From positions 1 to 46,459 of the forward strand of contig JAEZKQ010000028.1 in the NCBI GenBank assembly GCA_023436115.1: 46,459 nucleotides of DNA, read 5' to 3'. Source of the stretch: Bacillota bacterium (GTDB lineage Bacteria > Bacillota > Clostridia > Christensenellales > SZUA-584). The notes beneath the pieces are model-generated. The model had not been told where the DNA came from. It saw nothing but the letters and a program-made list of their open reading frames with translations, and searched no databases. Below, in pieces: positions 39,733 to 46,459 of this stretch; position 1 is the first letter of the stretch, and every line of letters starts with the position of its first letter. The position numbers and the translations under genes are program-made.

Positions 39733-40694
39733 GCCACCGCTTGCTGCCCTTTTCTCCGGCGCGTTATCACGGCAAGCCGTCCAGCCGTCCGTATTTTGAA
39801 GGCTGGTATTTCAAGCAGTCATCAAATAATGACGCTTTTGCCGTGATACCGGGTGTATTTCGCAGCGCCGACGCAAGAGGGGACACTGCGTTTATACAGG
39901 TCATTTTTGGCACGCCGCCCCAAAGCTTCTTTGTGCCCTATCCGCCCAATGATTTTTCCTGCCATCCGCGACGTTTTGAACTGCGCATAGGTGGCTGCCT
40001 GTTTACTATGAATGCAGTAAAGCTGGACTTGCCACAGATCGGCCTTGCCGCAGAATTTGACTACCGCAATCATGTTCCGATAAAAAGGGGGCCGTTTTCC
40101 CCCTCCATCATGGGGCCATTTTCTTATCTGCCGGCGATGCAGTGCAACCATGGCGTTTTGAGCCTGTGGCAAAGTGTCAGCGGCGAGGTACGTTTTGGTG
40201 AGCAGCTGATGACGTTTGACAATGCGGACGGATATATGGAGAAGGATTGGGGGGAGTCTTTTCCGGAAAGCTGGATATGGATGCAGTGCGGTAATGAGGA
40301 AGCGGCGTTGATGTGCGCGGTGGCCAGTATACCGTTTAGAAAATTTTCATTTATAGGTGTCATCTGCGCACTAAACGTGATGGGCCATGAATACCGCTTT
40401 GCTACCTATAACGGCGCGCATGTGCTGGCAATCAACCGCGAAAATAAAAATGTGACGGTAGAGGTGGGTCGCGGAAAGTACAGACTGTGCATCATTGCCC
40501 GCAATACGCAGTTTGGCACTCTCAAAGCGCCCACAAAAACGGGCATGGACAGAGAGATAGAAGAAAGCCTGTCAGCCGTTTTTGATGTGTCGTTGTGTCA
40601 TGGTACGCAGACGCTGTTTTCCGGGCATTTTAATTGTGGCGGGCTGGAAATGCTAAATCCCGAAAGACTATATGAAAAAAATAAGAGAAGGTAG
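39729..40694 (+). CDS. tocopherol cyclase-like protein (321 aa)
   Basis: Matches the tocopherol cyclase-like family: SSRPYFEGWYFKQSSNN near the N-terminus, GPFSPSIMGPFSYLPAMQCN in the middle, then the highly characteristic GYMEKDWGESFPESWIWMQC. In plants and cyanobacteria the family closes the chromanol ring of vitamin E. In anaerobic bacteria the substrate is unknown, and a lipid or quinone is only a guess. No signal peptide or membrane helix. Translationally coupled to an FAD-Rieske protein, which could supply or remove electrons for the same compound. Confidence 0.85.
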   Translation: MSHRLLPFSPARYHGKPSSRPYFEGWYFKQSSNNDAFAVIPGVFRSADARGDTAFIQVIFGTPPQSFFVPYPPNDFSCHPRRFELRIGGCLFTMNAVKLDLPQIGLAAEFDYRNHVPIKRGPFSPSIMGPFSYLPAMQCNHGVLSLWQSVSGEVRFGEQLMTFDNADGYMEKDWGESFPESWIWMQCGNEEAALMCAVASIPFRKFSFIGVICALNVMGHEYRFATYNGAHVLAINRENKNVTVEVGRGKYRLCIIARNTQFGTLKAPTKTGMDREIEESLSAVFDVSLCHGTQTLFSGHFNCGGLEMLNPERLYEKNKRR

Positions 40695-40711
40695 ATGAAC
40701 AACGCTACTCT

Positions 40712-41401
40712 TTACTTGCTAAGTTTTAATAAAAAACTCAAAATATGCGGCTGGTCATGATCGTCTTCAATAAGTTCATCACATTCAATTATACTAAAAT
40801 TATACTTACAGAAGCAGTTAATATATTGACTAAGGGTTCTATGGAAATATATAAAATCAATATTATATGAACCATGGCTCTTGGTTGAAAATGGGATGGT
40901 ATACTCACTGTCTGTTTCGTATCTAAAACCTGTGTTGGCTATATTTTTAAGAGGCCAAAAGCATGGATGAGGTATTAGTATAAGTAAATAGCCGCCAGAC
41001 AAAAGAAGGCTACGAATCTTGTTAAAAAAAACCTCTAAATCAGGCATGCTATGTAGTGCCATGACGGCCAGACATAAGTCAAAATTCTGGGAACTATTAA
41101 AGAAAGCAATATCCTCATTAGAGAACTTTATTTGGGGATAGTTCTGTCTGCAAAAGCCAATAGAATTTCCCGAGATATCCACGCCAACGATATGATTATA
41201 ACGTGAGGCTATTATGTTGGTTAAATATCCGCATCCGCATCCGACATCAATAATCGATGAATCTGAATTCAGATACTTAGACAGTTTATTTATGACATGG
41301 GGAATTATAATATCGTTATAGGTCTTGTCAATAATAATGTCTTGTGATCTTAATGGTACAATATGATCCCAGGTTTCAGCAATCATTTTAAATTTGTTCA
41401 T
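40712..41401 (-). CDS. class I SAM-dependent methyltransferase (229 aa)
   Basis: Motif I IIDVGCGCGYLTNIIASRY near residue 52, acidic motif II VGVDISG, then NEDIAFF, FDLCLAVMALHSMPD and LLSGGYLLILIPHP. The fold is that of small-molecule or protein methyltransferases (UbiE/Methyltransf_11 type) with no DNA-binding domain. The target is unknown. AT-rich, like the two genes upstream, and only 15 bases downstream of the two-TM gene, so it is probably the third gene of that cassette. It converges with the tocopherol cyclase-like gene. Confidence 0.82.
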   Translation of the reverse strand: MNKFKMIAETWDHIVPLRSQDIIIDKTYNDIIIPHVINKLSKYLNSDSSIIDVGCGCGYLTNIIASRYNHIVGVDISGNSIGFCRQNYPQIKFSNEDIAFFNSSQNFDLCLAVMALHSMPDLEVFFNKIRSLLLSGGYLLILIPHPCFWPLKNIANTGFRYETDSEYTIPFSTKSHGSYNIDFIYFHRTLSQYINCFCKYNFSIIECDELIEDDHDQPHILSFLLKLSK

Positions 41402-41416
41402 ATTAAATCTTTCTTA

Positions 41417-42025
41417 TTATAACTTATTAATTAAATCCTGAATCAATGTTGATGTATAAGTATCGTGTCTTTCTTGAAATGCGATATTTTCCTTAGAGTC
41501 CTTTGCTTTATCTCTTACTATGATGGAATACTTTAAAAAACTCTCTAAAATTGAAAAGCTATGTGTTTGTGCAATCGAATTTTTAATTTTATGAACTCTA
41601 GCCCCGCTCATTTGCAAACGATAAGCATATTTACAATCGGCTTCAATGTATATATCCAACAACCCTTCATGCGCTTTTTTCTCTAAAGCATAGTAAATGT
41701 CGTCATGACCGATCCATTCAAGGTCTTTACACACGATGCTAAGCCTCCCTTGTTTAGAATACCATTTGCTGAAGAATTTATTAAAAGCAGGGCTGCCAAG
41801 TTTAAATGTATGATTTGACCTTTTGAATATTTCTATAAAAGACAAAATTAATAATGCAAAAGCTAATAAGGGTAATAAGATACATGTTATATCTCTTGTG
41901 ATCGGTGACTGAGTAAAAAAACCAGAGAGATCAGATTGATTAGCTATGCTAATTATGGTTAAACTGGTAACAATAAATCCTAATAATATATTAATGACAA
42001 GCGTGGCGCGGTTAAGCTTAGTCAT
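41417..42025 (-). CDS. two-TM protein with a possible degenerate PLD-like cytoplasmic domain (202 aa)
   Basis: I do not recognise this protein firmly. Two membrane helices (about residues 8-28 and 46-66) anchor a soluble part of ~130 residues: KQGRLSIVCKDLEWIG, IYYALEKKAHEGLLDIYIEA, QMSGARVHKI, THSFSILE and YSIIVRDK. This order (Dx.W, helix, strand, Gly-Ala-x-Val, His, strand ending I-I-V) resembles half of a phospholipase D-like fold. The HxK is HSF, so catalysis would be lost or altered. It overlaps the HD gene by eight bases, an intimate pair. The pairing of a small TM protein with a nucleotide-type enzyme recalls effector-sensor defence modules (inference). Confidence 0.55.
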   Translation of the reverse strand: MTKLNRATLVINILLGFIVTSLTIISIANQSDLSGFFTQSPITRDITCILLPLLAFALLILSFIEIFKRSNHTFKLGSPAFNKFFSKWYSKQGRLSIVCKDLEWIGHDDIYYALEKKAHEGLLDIYIEADCKYAYRLQMSGARVHKIKNSIAQTHSFSILESFLKYSIIVRDKAKDSKENIAFQERHDTYTSTLIQDLINKL

Positions 42026-43370
42026 GAATCATATCCCAATCTTTAATTAAATCGTAAATCTCGGGTATCACAAAGAGAGATTTTTTTGAGGTTTTCATTT
42101 TGACAGCATTTATTAATTTTGAGCAATCGGATAGTTCCTCAGCTTTCCCCGTTTTATCAAATAGAACGATACAATTGCTGATTGTATCATTTGTAATATA
42201 AGGATTATTATAAGCTTCAGCTTCAATTTTATCTTCAAACCAGTAATATTGGGGTTCAAAATTATTATCTTCATAACATTTATATATTTTTGTTAGGTCT
42301 TTTGCTGAAAGACTTTCAATTGAGATTTGTTTACAAACTTTACGCATTAGAAATCGACTCGCAAGGTCAGATAGTATTGCATCTTTATCTAACTCCCATT
42401 TTTTAATATGAATTCTCAACTCGCTGTCATCAAAAGTAATGAATTCATTATAGGCCATTTTATAATTATCTTCATTAACATTCAGCATCGTTTTTAGTGA
42501 TTCGTCTAAATATACCTTTTCACCTTGTTGGTTTAAATGTAATACTCGGGCAATGATATTTTTAAACAGTAATTCAAAATATCGGGTTGTTTTATGAAGA
42601 TATACATTTTCATACATGTAAAATCTGGCCATGATAAAATCTTCAGCTATGCCCATACCTTTAAATTTGTCTAAGCCAATTTCGAAACATGGCTGTCCAT
42701 TTTTACTCCAAAAGCCGACCTTAACAACGTTGAGAATCCATTCTATATCGAAATTACCATACTTAGCACCTGTCATCAAAGAATCACGAAGTAAATAATC
42801 AATTCTATCAACATCAAACTGGCTTGCTAATAACTTAAACAAGGCACTCTGATACTTATTATTCTTCTCATTAATTGTTTTCCCATTAATCAAATTAGAA
42901 ATTTTATTGGCAAAGCCCGTTTCATAATCTTCAAGCAACCTATAGATTGAACTATCTGGATAAGTTAAAATGAGTTCAGTCCATTTTTCATGTTTTATAT
43001 GCGTAATACGCTCAAAAGCATGTGAAAATGCTGTATGACCAATATCATGCAGAAGCGCTGCTAATATGATTAAATTGCGGTTTTCAAAAATATAATCTAT
43101 TCCCTTAAGTATGTTTGGGTCTTCATAATAGATCTTAAGACTGAGGATTTTTAAAATAAATCTTTTGGCTAAGTAAGCTGCTCCGAGTGAATGTTCAAAT
43201 CGTGTGTGCTGTGCTCCCGGATATGTTAAGTAAGTTAATCCTAATTGCTTTATGTGTTTTAGCCTTTGAAACTCTTTTGTATCAATTAATTGGATGATTA
43301 ATGTGTTGAGGTTTTCAACATCTAAGCTTAAGTCAATAACATTGTGTAAAGGATCTCTGAATATTTTCAT
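42018..43370 (-). CDS. HD-domain phosphohydrolase, SAMHD1/dGTPase-like (450 aa)
   Basis: Opens FRDPLHNVIDLS, as in the YwfO/SAMHD1-like COG1078 family. Metal-binding HD set: His60 in HTRFEHSLGAAYLA, His108-Asp109 in LLHDIGHTAFSHAFE, and a later Asp in FDVDRIDYLLRDS, all intact. Such enzymes release triphosphate from dNTPs; the exact nucleotide is unknown. Residues ~300-450 have no recognised domain. The gene is AT-rich (ATA, AAT and TTA codons abundant) unlike the flanking genes, suggesting transfer. AAGGTGAT gives a good ribosome binding site. It is the first gene of a three-gene minus-strand cassette. Confidence 0.88.
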   Translation of the reverse strand: MKIFRDPLHNVIDLSLDVENLNTLIIQLIDTKEFQRLKHIKQLGLTYLTYPGAQHTRFEHSLGAAYLAKRFILKILSLKIYYEDPNILKGIDYIFENRNLIILAALLHDIGHTAFSHAFERITHIKHEKWTELILTYPDSSIYRLLEDYETGFANKISNLINGKTINEKNNKYQSALFKLLASQFDVDRIDYLLRDSLMTGAKYGNFDIEWILNVVKVGFWSKNGQPCFEIGLDKFKGMGIAEDFIMARFYMYENVYLHKTTRYFELLFKNIIARVLHLNQQGEKVYLDESLKTMLNVNEDNYKMAYNEFITFDDSELRIHIKKWELDKDAILSDLASRFLMRKVCKQISIESLSAKDLTKIYKCYEDNNFEPQYYWFEDKIEAEAYNNPYITNDTISNCIVLFDKTGKAEELSDCSKLINAVKMKTSKKSLFVIPEIYDLIKDWDMIHD

Positions 43371-43557
43371 GAAATCACCTTATATATATAATAATTAAAT
43401 TTTAACATATAACTAGTTGTAATAGCAATATGTGTATAGCCAAAAATGTAATTAAAAGCGGCATATAGATTAAAGTGGAGAATTATCCAATGTAATGGGA
43501 TGGCTTTTGCTTATCAAAAAGCTTGCCTGCAAGCACATTGAGGGCTATAATCATATT

Positions 43558-43575
43558 GTTAGATAACTGTCTAAT
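43558..43575 (+). promoter_or_regulatory. operator copy 1, before the ArsR-type regulator
   Basis: GTTAGATAACTGTCTAAT matches operator copy 2 (44721-44738) at 14 of 18 positions, including both TTAGATA and TCTAAT arms. It lies 25 bases before the regulator's start. Confidence 0.7.
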
Positions 43576-43599
43576 TAGTTCAACGCAAGAGGTGATAAC

Positions 43600-44619
43600 G
43601 TGCCGAGCGTGATATACGATAAGTTGGATCCCCTGTTTGAAACCATGGGCCTCATATATTTCAGCCGTAATCTTGATGAAGCCCGAAAAGAGACCGTGAG
43701 CTCATTGGATGAACTGGGCCTGGACGGAGATAAGTTTTATGCAGCGCATTTTACCGTTTTTGAGGAATATGTGCAGGGTTTTCAAAAACACTATAAACCG
43801 GGCGATAACGATGCGCTCTTTTTTGACGGTATTGAGATCGGATTATTGCTGTTGTTTATGTGTTTGCTGCTTGAGAACAGAGAGCAAATCGACTCTGTCG
43901 ATCAGTTTAAAGACAGCGAAATCAATAAAGAGATCATCGATTTCTGCGGTGATCTATACGATTTTAAACCTGAAAAAAATGCAAAAGGGCTGGATGAGAT
44001 ACTGGCCTTTATTGAGAAATGCTCTTTAACGGAATGCGAAAAATGGAAGCTGCTTCAGATCATGAAAAGCCCGAAGATTTATATGAAGCAGCTTGCAGCC
44101 ACAATCAGCGCCAATATACCCGCGTTTGAAAAAGCGCAGGATAAAGTGCAAGCACCGCTTAAAAAGCTCATCGCGCAGTATTTAGACATCGTCAAAAACG
44201 GTGACAAAGAATTGTTTGGCAGGCTGAAAGGGTCGCTTTCAAAAACGGCAGACGTTTACCCGACGCTCGCCTTTTCGATCTCGCAGCTTATGTTCCAAGA
44301 CAGCTGTTATTATGGACTGTTAAGCACCTTGCTGGTCAGCCAGAACGGCCCCGATCAGGGGATGCTGCTGCGGTGCTTAAAAGCGCTAAGCGATGGCAGC
44401 CGGCTTGAGATTCTTCGCTCGCTTAAGCAAAAGCCCAAATATAACCTCGAGATCGCGGAGCAGCTGGGGCTGACCGCCGCCACCATGTCTCACCATATGG
44501 GCGTGCTGCTCACATGCGGCTTTGTGAGCGTAAGCAAGCAGGAATCAAAGGTGTATTATCATATTGAAGAGCAGGCTGTTCGCCGCTTCATTGAATCGAT
44601 CGAGCAAATATTGATTTAA
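43600..44619 (+). CDS. ArsR-type HTH regulator with long N-terminal domain (339 aa)
   Basis: The C-terminal ~85 residues are an ArsR winged helix: CLKALSDGSRLEILRSLKQK, YNLEIAEQLGLTAATMSHHM, then VSVSKQESKVYYHI. The N-terminal ~250 residues are helical and acidic with no recognised domain; they probably bind the inducer. Start GTG with AGAGGTG 5-6 bases upstream. Matching palindromes precede this gene and the ABC transporter gene downstream, so it most likely represses both, with the transporter exporting its inducer. No Cys-based metal motif (CxC) is seen, so metals are unlikely to be the signal. Confidence 0.85.
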   Translation: MPSVIYDKLDPLFETMGLIYFSRNLDEARKETVSSLDELGLDGDKFYAAHFTVFEEYVQGFQKHYKPGDNDALFFDGIEIGLLLLFMCLLLENREQIDSVDQFKDSEINKEIIDFCGDLYDFKPEKNAKGLDEILAFIEKCSLTECEKWKLLQIMKSPKIYMKQLAATISANIPAFEKAQDKVQAPLKKLIAQYLDIVKNGDKELFGRLKGSLSKTADVYPTLAFSISQLMFQDSCYYGLLSTLLVSQNGPDQGMLLRCLKALSDGSRLEILRSLKQKPKYNLEIAEQLGLTAATMSHHMGVLLTCGFVSVSKQESKVYYHIEEQAVRRFIESIEQILI

Positions 44620-44635
44620 ACTACCGCTAAACTTA

Positions 44636-44660
44636 AGCCCTTCCATCGGAGGGTTTATTT
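44636..44660 (+). terminator. weak terminator after the regulator gene
   Basis: CCCTTCC and GGAGGG form a short stem (one bulge, 3-nt loop) followed by TTTATTTTATTT. Confidence 0.4.
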
Positions 44661-44678
44661 TATTTATATCAAATATGA

Positions 44679-44707
44679 TTGACAATAATCTAATAATATA
44701 ATATCAT
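44679..44707 (+). promoter_or_regulatory. promoter of the ABC transporter gene
   Basis: TTGACA (44679-44684), a 17-bp spacer and TATCAT (44702-44707), 46 bases before the start codon. Confidence 0.75.
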
Positions 44708-44720
44708 GATAGGCGTAGAG

Positions 44721-44738
44721 ATTAGATAGGTATCTAAT
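44721..44738 (+). promoter_or_regulatory. operator copy 2, before the ABC transporter
   Basis: ATTAGATA-GG-TATCTAAT has perfect 8-bp arms. It sits just downstream of the predicted transcription start and immediately upstream of the ribosome binding site, a position that blocks elongation. Confidence 0.75.
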
Positions 44739-44753
44739 ATAAAGGAGCCTAAT

Positions 44754-46457
44754 ATGGGTAAAATATTAAAAGAGTATAAACTGCTTTTCATTATGACAGT
44801 GCTGCTGAGCGCGGCAGTATCCGCGGCATATGTATTTATCGCGCTGATACTCCAGCAAGTCACAGATACCGCTGTGAGTGGCGATATGGACGCATTCCGC
44901 CAAGTTGTGATTATGTCCGTCGTGTATCTTTTGGGTTTGGGCATCGTCAGCTTTATTTACACGATGCTCAGTAAGTTGCTCGTCTGCCGCGTCGTACGGC
45001 TTTTGAGGAGCCGCGTTTTTGGCGGCATACTGCGGCGCAACACACAGGATTTTTTGAGCGTCAACACCGCGGATTATATGTCCGCCGTGACAAACGATAT
45101 CAAGCTCATCGAGGACAACGGCATACAGCCGCTGCTTCTTATCGTGCAGAATGCGGTCATGTTCATAACCGCTGTGGCCGTTCTGTTCACCATCAACGTG
45201 ATGATCGGCTTATGCCTGATCGGCTGTTTGGTGCTGATGTTCACCGTGCCCGCTCTGTTTGGCAAGGCTTTAGCGCGAAGGCAGGATACGTTGTCAAAAA
45301 AGCTATCTGCTTTTACAGTCAAAGTCAAAGATATACTATCGGGCTATGAGGTCATCAAGGCATACGGTATGGACGATCATGTGCGCTCGGATTATGAAAC
45401 ACAAAACGCCGAGACGTCGGGGGCGAAATTCCGTGCCGACCGATTGACCGCCGTAAATGAGAGCGTTTCCGAGGTGCTCGCCTATATCACGGTGTTTTCG
45501 GGCTTTTTCATCGGCGCTTACTTCATTTTGCAGGGCAGCATATCGGCGGGCATACTGCTGGCGCTTATACAGCTGAGCAGTTCGTTTGTTAATCCTCTGA
45601 TGCTGATTATGGACGGCATGCCCAAAGTACAGAGCATTAAGCCTGTGATGGGCCGGCTCGACGAAATTATGAACTATCGGGATACCGCGTTTACAGGCAC
45701 TCAAGAGCCCGTATTCGAAAAGAATATCCATATCAGCAACGTAACATTCTCGTATGACGAAAACAGAACGGTGATGGACAACGTATCTTTGGAACTGCAA
45801 AAAAATAAAAAGTATGCGGTGGTGGGGCAGAGCGGTTCGGGCAAATCGACAATGATACGTCTGCTGACCGGCACATACGCGGGATTTGACGGGGATATCT
45901 GTTACGACGGCCAAAGCCTTCGGATACTGGATATTCAAAAGCTGCGCAGCATGATTTCAGTGATTCATCAGAACGTCTATATGTTCAGCGGAAGTATTCG
46001 GGATAATATCTGTTTGCATAAGCCCTTTTCGGCAGCTGAGCTTGAAGAAGCGCTTGAACTCAGCGGTGTGAATCTGTTTCTTGGGTCTATGCCTGACGGT
46101 CTTGACTCCTTTGTCGGAGAAAACGGCAACAATCTCTCGGGCGGCCAGCGGCAGCGTATTGCCGTGGCACGTGCGCTTATACAAAAAACGCCCATACTCA
46201 TTCTCGACGAAGGAACAGCAGCCATCGACATGCAAACGGCCTATTCCATTGAAAGCAGTCTTTTGGGACTTGATGATCTGACGCTTATCACCGTCACACA
46301 CAACTTAAATCCCGAACTGCTTCATCAATATGACCGTATCATATTGATGAAGGATGGCAGAATCAGCGAAATGGGTACTTTTGACGAGCTGCTCACACGT
46401 GACGGGGAATTTAGCAGCTTCTCTCAACTGCCGGATACCGAAAAAGCAACGGCTTAA
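44754..46457 (+). CDS. ABC transporter, fused permease/ATPase exporter (567 aa)
   Basis: MsbA/LmrA-type half transporter. Six membrane helices in residues 1-290, then the nucleotide-binding domain: Walker A VVGQSGSGKSTMI near residue 360, Q-loop IHQNVYMFSG, signature LSGGQRQRIAVARAL, and Walker B ILILDEGTAAID (Asp then Glu catalytic). The H-loop is TVTHNL. It would dimerise and export a hydrophobic compound, probably the ligand of the ArsR-type regulator. AAAGGAG lies 6 bases before the ATG. A partner half-transporter could follow after the window ends two bases beyond the stop. Confidence 0.92.
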   Translation: MGKILKEYKLLFIMTVLLSAAVSAAYVFIALILQQVTDTAVSGDMDAFRQVVIMSVVYLLGLGIVSFIYTMLSKLLVCRVVRLLRSRVFGGILRRNTQDFLSVNTADYMSAVTNDIKLIEDNGIQPLLLIVQNAVMFITAVAVLFTINVMIGLCLIGCLVLMFTVPALFGKALARRQDTLSKKLSAFTVKVKDILSGYEVIKAYGMDDHVRSDYETQNAETSGAKFRADRLTAVNESVSEVLAYITVFSGFFIGAYFILQGSISAGILLALIQLSSSFVNPLMLIMDGMPKVQSIKPVMGRLDEIMNYRDTAFTGTQEPVFEKNIHISNVTFSYDENRTVMDNVSLELQKNKKYAVVGQSGSGKSTMIRLLTGTYAGFDGDICYDGQSLRILDIQKLRSMISVIHQNVYMFSGSIRDNICLHKPFSAAELEEALELSGVNLFLGSMPDGLDSFVGENGNNLSGGQRQRIAVARALIQKTPILILDEGTAAIDMQTAYSIESSLLGLDDLTLITVTHNLNPELLHQYDRIILMKDGRISEMGTFDELLTRDGEFSSFSQLPDTEKATA

Positions 46458-46459
46458 AA

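Overview
The window looks like chromosome from an anaerobic, low-to-middling GC Gram-positive bacterium of the Bacillota (Clostridia-like). The reasons are strong AGGAGG-type ribosome binding sites, frequent GTG and TTG starts, compact operons with ATGA overlaps, T-tailed hairpin terminators, a YjzC-like protein, a PurBox-like site at xpt, and a dense set of anaerobic redox genes. The genus cannot be fixed from the sequence alone.

Layout. 1-2678: the end of araD, then galT-galK (Leloir pathway). 2829-9439: a divergent locus matching the flavin-based extracellular electron transfer (FLEET) genes of Listeria. It has apbE (FMN transferase) and a two-repeat PplA-like lipoprotein on the minus strand. 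On the plus strand are a UbiA/DmkA prenyltransferase, a long type II NADH dehydrogenase (Ndh2) with a membrane tail, and a polyprenyl diphosphate synthase (DmkB). EetA and EetB are not in the window. 9542-12806: a decayed creatininase-family gene, a TetR regulator with two tandem operators, an ArsR-type remnant, small stress or metal proteins, a GNAT acetyltransferase and an Rrf2 regulator. 13166-16311: a cytochrome b5-like gene followed by a soluble-type group 1-like [NiFe] hydrogenase (small, large, protease). 16423-17202: a ferritin-like protein with a Met-rich repeat. 17332-27914: one long operon, echABCDEF then hypABFCDE, encoding an energy-converting [NiFe] hydrogenase and the full Ni-Fe(CN)2CO maturation set, behind a clear promoter.

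27911-33816: a MoaD/ThiS-like protein, a DUF6198/YitT-like membrane protein whose short leader contains a terminator hairpin, xpt, then an AT-rich stretch with a large glycosyltransferase and gene remnants, a tRNA-Ser(GGA) and a YjzC-like gene. 33900-37906: a U32 peptidase-family protein, a deoxyinosine-type DNA glycosylase and a group B-like [FeFe] hydrogenase. 38227-40694: an FAD oxidoreductase with a C-terminal Rieske domain, overlapped by a tocopherol cyclase-like gene. 40712-43370: an AT-rich minus-strand cassette of a SAMHD1/dGTPase-like HD protein, a two-TM protein with a possible degenerate PLD-like domain, and a methyltransferase. This is the best candidate here for an undescribed (possibly defence) system. 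43558-46457: an ArsR-type regulator and an ABC exporter that share the same 18-bp operator.

How the parts fit. Three unrelated hydrogenase types (group 1-like [NiFe], Ech, [FeFe]) sit near an NADH-quinone-flavoprotein export route. This suggests a cell that balances reduced ferredoxin, H2, NADH and (demethyl)menaquinone, with surplus electrons perhaps leaving through the FMN lipoprotein. The energetic links are inference; the gene identities rest on visible motifs.
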